Positions 57,001 through 64,000 of a stretch of DNA of 64,000 nucleotides are shown here, in pieces. The DNA is taken from the NCBI GenBank assembly GCA_020916435.1, contig CM037092.1, forward strand, positions 90,220,817 to 90,284,816, written 5' to 3'. How positions within the stretch are numbered: position 1 is the stretch's first letter; each line of letters begins with the position of its first letter. The position numbers and the translations under genes are program-made. The stretch is from Oxytropis ochrocephala (taxonomy: Eukaryota > Streptophyta > Magnoliopsida > Fabales > Fabaceae). The notes under the pieces were generated by a model. The model ran no database searches. It was not told the origin of the DNA and saw only the letters and a program-made list of their open reading frames with translations.

Positions 57001-57860
57001 ATGGACTGATCAGTGCCAGCAGGCGTTGGACGATCTAAAAGCGGCCCTGACCAATCCGCCCGTCATGACCAAGCCGCTCCCAGGGGATACACTGTATCTA
57101 TATTTAGCAATTACGGAGGAAGTCTTAAGTGCCGATCTCAAAGAAAGCGACACAAAACAAAGTCCTATATACTTCATTAGCAAAGTCCTACAGGGACCAG
57201 AATCCCGTTATCAGAGGATCGAAAAGTTGACGCTCGCACTACTGGTAGCCGCCCGCAGGTTAAGGCCGTATTTTGTTGCGCATCAAGTAGTGGTGAGAAC
57301 TGATCAACCAATACGACAGATTCTCCACAGAGGCCGGACTTGGCGGGCGCGCATGATTAAATGGGCGTCGAACTAAGTGAGTTTGGAATAAAGTTTGAGC
57401 CAAGGTCGGCGCCTAAAGCGCAGATTTTGGCGATTTCATAGTGAGATGACCCCAGTTGAGTGGCAAACTACAATCACCACACGGGCGTTACACGTCGATG
57501 GCTCGTCAAACTCCAAAGGAAGTGGGGCCGGGCTAATTTTGGAAAATTCTGCAGGTTTGGTCGTAGAAGTGTCACTTACTTTCGCTTTCCACACTTCAAA
57601 TAATCAGGCAGAGTATGAGGCTTGCATAGCAGGGTTATTGCTCGCCAAAGAATTCAACGTCGAACAAGTGGAATTGCACTCGACTCTCTCTTGTCGTTTC
57701 CCGGATCAAAGAGTTATATGATACCAAAGATGAAACATTGAAGCACTACTGGCTAAGGTAAGGGAGTTGCTCGATAAATTCGGCCGAGCGCAGGTGAAGC
57801 ACGTCCCAAGAACAGAAAACGTCCGAGCAGACATTCTCTCGGAGCTGGCTAGCACCAAAG
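57001..57860 (+). pseudogene. RNase H and archaeal-type RNase H
   Basis: S-P-I-Y-F-I-S-K-V-L-Q-G-P-E-S-R-Y and R-T-D-Q-P-I-R-Q-I-L-H belong to the first RNase H. A-L-H-V-D-G-S-S-N-S-K-G-S-G-A-G and N-N-Q-A-E-Y-E-A-C-I-A-G belong to the second, which ends V-P-R-T-E-N-V-R-A-D. Same order as at 33441-34355. Confidence 0.88.
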
Positions 57861-59197
57861 TGCCCGGGAACCACCGAAGCTTGATACAAGAAACCCTACT
57901 CGACCGTCCGTGGCGACCAAGATCGACAAACCTTGCTTCATGTCTATGCATTGACCCTACAAAAGATTGGATCACTCCCATATTACAATATATCTTGAGC
58001 GTGCGGAGCAGACGATCAAAAGGAGGCAAAACTTTTAAGGCAGCGAGCAACAAAGTATTCCGTAGTTCAAGGGAAGCTTTATAGAAGAGGTTTCTCATCC
58101 CCACTGTTGAGGTGCTTAACGTCCGCGGAAGCGGACCATGTTTTAAGAGATATCCACGAAGGTTTATGTGCCAGTCACCAGGGAGGTCGCTCCGTAGCAA
58201 AACGGGCGTTAAGAGCGGGTTTCTATTGGCCAACCATGGAGGAGGACGCCAAAAACTTGGTTCAAAAGTGCAACAAGTGTCAAATTCACGCAGACGTCCA
58301 CATCGCCCCAGCAGAAGCTCTGAGCCTAAGCGTCCCCTTGGCCGTTGCACGGTGGGGATGGATCTCCTCGGCCGTTCCTTTGCCCGTGCCAATTTAAATT
58401 TCTGATTGTAGCAGTTGATTACTTCACCAAATGGATAGAGGCCGAGCCATTAGCGACCATCACAGCGGCCAAAGTGACCAAGTTTTTCAGTCGCAATGTT
58501 TTAGCCCGTTTCGGCGTTCCCCAACAATTGATAACGAGATAGCGGGGCGCAGCTTGCGCGAGCGAAAATTCGGAGAGATCTTTGGCGGTTGGGTATAAAG
58601 CGGCGTTTTACCTCGATCGAGCATCCACAGACCAGCGGCCAAGCCAAGCGGCCAACGAGGTCATCTGCGGGATCAAGAGAAGATGGGCGAGGCCAAAGGT
58701 AATTGGGTAGAAGAGTTGCGATCGGTCCTTTGGGCGTCTGCGAACGACCCCACATTCAACGACGGGTGAGTCGCCTTTCGAGTTAGTCTATGGTATGGGC
58801 GCCAGTAATTCCAATCGAGATGGGCGAATTGAATTGGAGGCGACCAACCCACCAAACATGCGGAAGAAAATGAGCGAGCCACCGGAGAAGAGCTCGATCT
58901 AGTAGGCGAGCTACGAACCAAAGCTTCCTCAAAGAACGGCTAGTCAAGCGGTAGGTCGCCGCAAGATATAATTCTCGCGTGCGAGAAAGGGAATTTTCAA
59001 TTGGTCACTTCGTTCTCGACGGCGGACGTGGGAAACAAGAACGCTCGGCAAGGAAGCTCGCACCAAATTGGGAAGGACCTTATCGCATAATCAACAAGAC
59101 AGGGCAAAGGAGAGCTTATGAGTTAGAGACTATGAATGGAGCGACCATCCCTACAGGACATGGAACGCGAGAAAAGGCGAGGAAATACTATGTATAG
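57861..59197 (+). pseudogene. Retand-like integrase, broken
   Basis: H-E-G-L-C-A-S-H...C-N-K-C is the zinc-binding part (58155-58290). V-D-Y-F-T-K-W-I-E-A-E-P-L lies at 58410-58450. The second Asp block after L-A-R-F-G-V-P is lost to frame breaks near 58530. E-G-P-Y-R-I-I-N-K and the same Y-Y-V-stop ending as the other copy close it at 59197. Confidence 0.85.
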
Positions 59198-59379
59198 ATG
59201 CCAAGCATGTTTCAAACAATTCGAAATTAATGAAAAGCAAAGTGGCGCTCTTTTTCCCACGTGGGTTTTTTACTGAGGCCCGACCTTTTAAAAACTTGTT
59301 GTTTATCTCATGCACGACATGACCGGTCGCTCATCATGCAAGTAGCAATAGAGCGGCCGAGATGTCACCGAAGTTGACT

Positions 59380-59900
59380 AATGCCATCGAATGGTAAAGC
59401 CGAGCCGCTCCGAGTAGCGGCCCGAAAATTATAAAGTGCCATCGAATGGTAAAATCACGAGCCGCTCAGAGTAGCGGCCCATAAATTATTAAGTGCCATC
59501 GAATGGTAAAATGCGAGCCGCTCAGAGTAGCGCCCATAAATTGTCAAGTGCCATCGAATGGTAAAAAGCGAGCCGCCCCGAGTAGCGGCCCATAAATTAT
59601 CAAGTAGCGGCCCAAGTGCCATCGAATGGTAAAATGCGAGCCGCTCCGAGTAGCGGCCCATAAATTATCAAGTGCCATCGAATGGTAAAATGCGAGCCGC
59701 TCCGAGTAGCGGCCCATAAATTGTCAAGTGCCATCGAATGGTAAAATGCGAGCCGCTCCGAGTAGCGGCCCATAAATTATAAAGTGCCATCCAATGGTAA
59801 AAAGCGAGCCGCCCCGAGTAGCGGCCCATAAACTTGCAAAGTCGCCATCGCGTGGCCTAGAACGAGCCGCCGCGAGTAGCGGCCTGCAAACTCGCGAACT
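59380..59900 (+). repeat. Tandem-repeat spacer of the second Retand-like element
   Basis: Units of about 57 bases (GTGCCATCGAATGGTAAAA, GCGAGCCGCTCCGAGTAGCGG, CCCATAAATTAT) repeat eight to nine times between pol and the antisense ORF. Confidence 0.92.
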
Positions 59901-60146
59901 TTAAAAGGCGAAGTAACAACTTGCGAATATTGAAGGTCGTAGAATGGCCGATAATTTAAACGAAGGAACCGTGGACATTCATTAAACCGAGATTTCCAAT
60001 CGAAGTTACGAGTTAAAATCAACCGCTCGTCGGCGGGCAAAGCAAAATGATTCAAAATATTTAAAAGCGCTCATGGTAGGCTAAACAAAAAGTAAAACTA
60101 CGTATTAAACACCGCTCGCAGGCAGGCCAAACAAAAGCAACTAAAG

Positions 60147-62690
60147 CTAAGGCTGATCAACAGGAAAAACAACGACCCGTTCACGGACGACTTTCCCTTT
60201 TTCGATTTTTTGAGGAAGAACGATCTCTTGACCGACCACGCAATGCTCATAGTTGACCACGGCCTCATCAACAAACAAAGATGGGTTTACAAGCTTTATC
60301 TGGTCAACCGCATTGGTAAATTGGTATTTGGCCGCTCCCAAAGCCCTAGTACGGGCCTCCTTGAAGAGATCCCTATACTTATCTTTCTCCTTCTCCACAG
60401 CGTCCAGACTGGTCTTCAAAGAAGTAATCTGATCAAACAATTCTTGTTTCTTCTCGCTCAGGCGCCCGACCTCTTCTTCAGCTTTAATTTTCTCAGCGAC
60501 CGCTTTATCCCTGGCAGCGATCGCATCGTCCCGAGCCGCTTCGGCGCCAGTTTGAGCGATCACCAAGGCCGCCATCGAATTTTCGGCTTCCTGAAGTTTC
60601 TGCTCGAATGTAGCAACCTGCTGAACCTTTGGTTCGATCTCTTCGAGTTTCTTGAGCAGCCGATCCCTTTCTTCTCTCATTTCTGTCAAGGACAACAAAG
60701 CGATGCGGTTTAAACGACTAGTCGGCGGATCGTCTTCAAGATAAGAAATTTTACTTAAGGCTCGCCTACCTTTCAGACGGTCGGCTTCCCCCTCTTGATA
60801 TTTTGCGAAGAGTTGGTCGGCCGCCTTCATCGCATCGGCCATCACCTTAAAAGGCTCTTCCTTGAAAGCGAGCACGCGATCCTCCGTCCCGAGGCCAAGC
60901 GGATCAAGGTTAGACGCAATGCCGGCTGGAATGACCTTTGCTTCGGTGGCTCTTGTGTTTTTCTTCTCGGTAGGTCGCAATCATCTTGGCGCCTCTTTTT
61001 GGTCGATTTCGATTGCAACGGGCGGGAAATGGCGTTCTGTCGGGGTTGGTCGCGAGGCTATCCAGATTAATCTGTAACGGCTCGTCAACGATCGCTTTTG
61101 AGATGCGTCGTAGTCCCCCGAGGGGAGAGTTATCCCCATCCTCACCGACCACCGGGAAAAGAAGTCAAAATCCCGAGCGCCCGCCATTTCATTGCGAGAA
61201 AACAAGATGCGTTAGCGATTCATAAACAATTTGAAGAAAGCAAATAAATCTTAAAACTTCTACCAATAGCGCTTTGATCGCCTTTGTGCCACGGCGTCTA
61301 CTATCTTATTGATTTTAATGCGACCACCTTGGGCGCAAGAGGCGACTCCGCTTGAGCTGCGGATCGTATCAACGTCCCCATATTGAGCTCGATTTCCTTA
61401 TAAGAATACGCCCGTGTTTCTTTAAAAAATGGTCATATGACGGACGGTTCGACCAAGGGGCGTCCCCATTTTCCTGTGTATCAAAGTGGCTATCCCTTTC
61501 ATCGCTTCCATCGTGTACGGAACGGCCCAGAAGAAGTCGTTTTTCCACCCGCTTGGCAAAGACTCCATGTACGGCTTGAAAAAGTTGTATTGCGACTGCT
61601 TTTTCGAGAGCGGCCTCTTTACGGATCCACTTTGGTACCGTGCTCATAGAGATAGCTCATCTCCATGAGGGTAAAAATAGCCTCAATGAGACCTACGCCC
61701 AAGCGCTGTTAGGGCGTCCTCGTAACCTTGAATGAACGCCTGCCGTTCGGGTTTAATGGGAGGGTGCGACCTTAAGGTGGCGGAGGACTTGTCGTTGAAA
61801 TTTTGTAAAGGAGGGGACGATCCCCATCCGCTCAAAGACGACCCGGTACATCGTAAATTTTAGCTCATCATGCCAGGTCGCTATGTTCTCATCCTTTTCC
61901 ATGCCCTCCACCCGCCAGCCTTCAACATAAAACTGCGCGGTCAAATCTTGTTCGTCCAGGAATGGCGGCGGACTTTACTCCTATGATTCCTTAAGATTTG
62001 AAACCCAAGACATATCTTGCTCGGCGCCATGTCGGGATCAATCCGTTTCGCCCCAAAGCCGCTCTTGAACCGCTACGGCACGACTTGCAAGGGCACGGGA
62101 TTCTCAACGGCTTTGAACACCGATCGTAGTCTCGGAAGAAAAAGAGGTCGAACATTCCGCAGCTTCCCCGTGGTTTGGAACCACCTCACTCGGTCGGACA
62201 TTCGAGAGGACTCGGAAGGCGACATCGAGATCGAACTCGAGTTCCGGCGACCGCTTTTGATTTCGAAGACGACCTATCTCGGCCGGGTGATTCATCTCTC
62301 GAAGGGGACGGCGACCTCACTGGAGGAGTGCTCGGTTGAGCCATTGCTTTAGCTATAGACACGGCCGGGCTCCCGGAGATTCGGCGAGTTTGTTTTGTCC
62401 GGGCCAGAGTAAACTGCGAGAGAGGCTGCGGTCAAGATCGAGGACCTGCGATTAGAGGGGCGACACAGTCGTCCCCGACTGCTACCCTCCGCCGGGTTGG
62501 AATGTAAAAAGAAAAAATATATATATATATAAGCGATCAAAGTTAAGGACGTTCGTGCTACCTGAAAGGCCGGAAGATGAATCTGGCGCAGGGGGCACGG
62601 GCGAGCTGTTCCCAGAGCGAGCGACGAACGGTAGACAGCGAGCCAGCGAGGTCGTTTTCGAATTTTCAAAGCAGAGAATGAGGCAAGAGA
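60147..62690 (-). pseudogene. Antisense ORF (aORF) of the second Retand-like element
   Basis: The longest clean part is 60980-60147 (277 codons): a strong coiled coil (A-A-R-D-D-A-I-A-A-R-D-K-A-V-A-E-K to E-K-E-K-D-K-Y-R-D-L-F) and a C-terminal N-Y-E-H-C-V-V-G-Q-E-I-V-L-P. Upstream are G-W-R-V-E-G-M-E-K-D-E-N-I-A-T...F-T-M-Y-R-V-V-F-E and F-T-K-F-Q-R (61910-61770), the same block as in the aORF at 29376-31440. Exon 1 may end at a GTAGCA donor near 62565. Product unknown. Confidence 0.75.
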
Positions 62691-62720
62691 AAAGGGTGAT
62701 TTTCTCCAAAGCCCCCACCA

Positions 62721-62730
62721 CCTTATATAG
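62721..62730 (-). promoter_or_regulatory. TATA box for the antisense ORF
   Basis: The minus strand reads CTATATAAGG about 30 bases upstream of the probable aORF leader. It mirrors the box at 29089-29098. Confidence 0.55.
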
Positions 62731-63006
62731 TGGGCCAATGGGCACTTCAGGCCCAAAAGCGAAGAGACGCACCTCTTCACTTTCTCTCATTAATCAGTCA
62801 TTAATCAATCAGGGGGGAACGAAGAGACACGCCTTGGGGAAGCCAGGCGTCACCTTGGAATGCGTGAAAAATCACAAATAGAAATCACCGTCCTCTCGCA
62901 CTCATAGTCGCCTCGGCCGCAAACTCTTGGGCCGCTTATTGGTTGCAATTGTTTTTAACATCACTCAAAGTCGACAAATCAAGCCTTAGCCCGCCTCTCA
63001 CGACCC

Positions 63007-63021
63007 AGCTTGGGGGCAAGC
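63007..63021 (+). other. Polypurine tract of the second Retand-like element
   Basis: AGCTTGGGGGCAAGC directly before the 3' LTR. Confidence 0.85.
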
Positions 63022-63269
63022 TGTCCGAGTGGGCTCAAGGCCCAATGCACCCAAAGATGGCCCAATAACTACTACTATAAATATGGCACGATTCTCAAGG
63101 AGTTAGGTACGTCATTTATTACTATTCACTATTCACTATTGATTGCTGACTTGGGCGTCGGAGTGTACTCGCAGGTACCACCCAGGTGCGACCTAGACTT
63201 TGACACCAAGACGTTCAGCGACCGAGCTACAAGACCATCAGAATCATACCTAGAGATCAGTACGGATCA
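63022..63269 (+). repeat. 3' LTR of the second Retand-like element
   Basis: 248 bases, collinear with 53145-53390. Differences are mostly one-base indels next to CAG or CTG. Confidence 0.93.
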
Positions 63270-63274
63270 CACGG

Positions 63275-63789
63275 TATCATCATCATCACCACATCATAAT
63301 CACACAACACCAGCTCCAATCACAAATAGCAACAATTCACAGTCATGATTATGTATGAAAATGCAACCCACACGCGGGCATATGCATGATGGTACCATAC
63401 TCGTCATAATAAGAGGCCGAAGCCTATTCGTCATAAGAGGCCGAAGCCTATTCACACCGGGAGGCGAAGCCTATTCGTCTTAGTATGCACATGCCATGAG
63501 ACTCTATGAACACATGTGCAATTCATCAAACACTCACCTGGAGTACTCATCATCATCATCATCATAAAACACTCATAGAGTGTATTCGTCATAGTCATCA
63601 ATATCATATATATATCACATCATCATAATCACTCATAGAGTGAACTCGTCATATTCGTCAAAATCATATAGCAACATCATCACGATTATATGACACATCA
63701 TCATAATCACTCATAGAGTGAACTTCGTCATATTCGTCAAAATCATATAGCAACATCATCACGGTCATACTTTTTCTCATCATCATTGA

Positions 63790-63830
<41 letters not shown>

Positions 63831-64000
63831 CATTGTCTTTTAGCTTAGTGTGTTATAAAATAGTGAACCGATTGACTATGGGATTACTCGGTAATCGATA
63901 CTACTTGCAATGTGCAATGGCCACCTTTGCAAGACTCTCGGTGATGCCCTTGTAAATACACCAGAAAGAAATCCGACCTTAGTGGTAAACCACGAGTCTA
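63275..64000. repeat. Rest of the interrupted LTR with CAT and tandem repeats
   Basis: Holds ATC/CATC runs (63275-63295, 63550-63565) and a GAGGCCGAAGCCTATTC repeat (63410-63475). About 2.5 copies of a 70-base unit with CTCATAGAGTGAA and CGTCATATTCGTCAAAATC span 63625-63765. Confidence 0.75.
63792..63827. repeat. (AT)n microsatellite
   Basis: About 18 AT units without interruption. Confidence 0.95.

Larger units (their letters stand above)
53145..63269 (+). mobile_element. Second Retand-like Ty3/gypsy element, complete with target duplication
   Basis: CACGG flanks it (53140-53144 and 63270-63274). LTRs are 246 and 248 bases. Order on the plus strand: primer site, gag, protease, RT, RNase H, archaeal-type RNase H, integrase, tandem-repeat spacer, antisense ORF (minus strand), polypurine tract, 3' LTR. 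It is about 10.1 kb. Frames are broken more often than in the element at 28458-38558. Confidence 0.94.
52652..64000. mobile_element. LTR of the TGTAACACC family, split by a Retand-like element, runs off the window
   Basis: Starts TGTAACACCCC like the solo LTR at 15257 and shares several blocks with it before (52652-53144) and after (63270-64000) the nested element. Its end, and whether it is solo or part of a full element, lies outside. Confidence 0.8.

Noticed and set aside
60210..60713. 167-codon plus-strand ORF
   Set aside because: Antisense of the coiled-coil aORF, which is conserved between two elements. The plus-strand reading is not.
63275..63770. CRISPR-like spacing of repeats
   Set aside because: Eukaryotic LTR tandem repeats with no constant repeat/variable spacer pattern.

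Overview
This is plant nuclear DNA from a eudicot, and the repeat families suggest a legume. The evidence is spliced plant genes, Athila-, Retand- and chromovirus-type Ty3 elements, Ty1/copia and L1-type remnants, Mutator, CACTA and Helitron elements, and AT-rich spacers. I see one host gene. The rest is a stack of nested transposable elements, and most ORFs longer than 60 codons are pieces of them or chance frames.

Layout. 1-2372: 5' half of a Ty3 chromovirus-like element (minus strand, in-window frame intact). 2927-5720: N-terminal half of a Raf-like MAPKKK gene with an EDR1 domain (minus strand, five coding exons, a 5'UTR intron and a TATA box). Its kinase domain is not in the window because the Ty3 element lies in the following intron. 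6404-7170: non-autonomous Helitron filled with a minisatellite. 8000-8340: copia RNase H relic. About 9495-15238: Mutator-like element with degenerate plant-mobile-domain and MuDR-associated coding DNA and a 1.2 kb internal direct duplication split by a GGCCCA-rich hAT-like insert. 15257-17663: solo LTR with a 5-bp target duplication. 17664-18140: foldback element. 18391-18751: MITE. 18870-19420: LINE relic.

20337-48501 is a four-element nest with readable target duplications. A foldback MULE (9-bp duplication) was split by an Athila element (20997-47792, 5-bp duplication). The Athila pol was then split by a Retand-like element (28458-38558, 5 bp), and its 5' LTR by a CACTA element (42287-46252, 3 bp) that carries fragments of ARIADNE-type E3 ligase and NAF1 genes.

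48880-50047: copia gag, primer site and LTR. 50069-51220: 5'-truncated LINE with poly-A and an 11-bp duplication. 52652 to the end: an LTR of the same family as the solo LTR, interrupted by a second Retand-like element (53145-63269, 5-bp duplication).

Both Retand-like elements have the order LTR, primer site, gag, pol (protease, RT, RNase H, second RNase H, integrase), tandem-repeat spacer, antisense ORF with its own TATA box, polypurine tract, LTR. Many single-base indels, often at C(A/T)G sites, separate duplicated copies. Some broken frames may therefore be sequencing error rather than decay. No tRNA, rRNA, CRISPR array or prokaryotic signal was seen.
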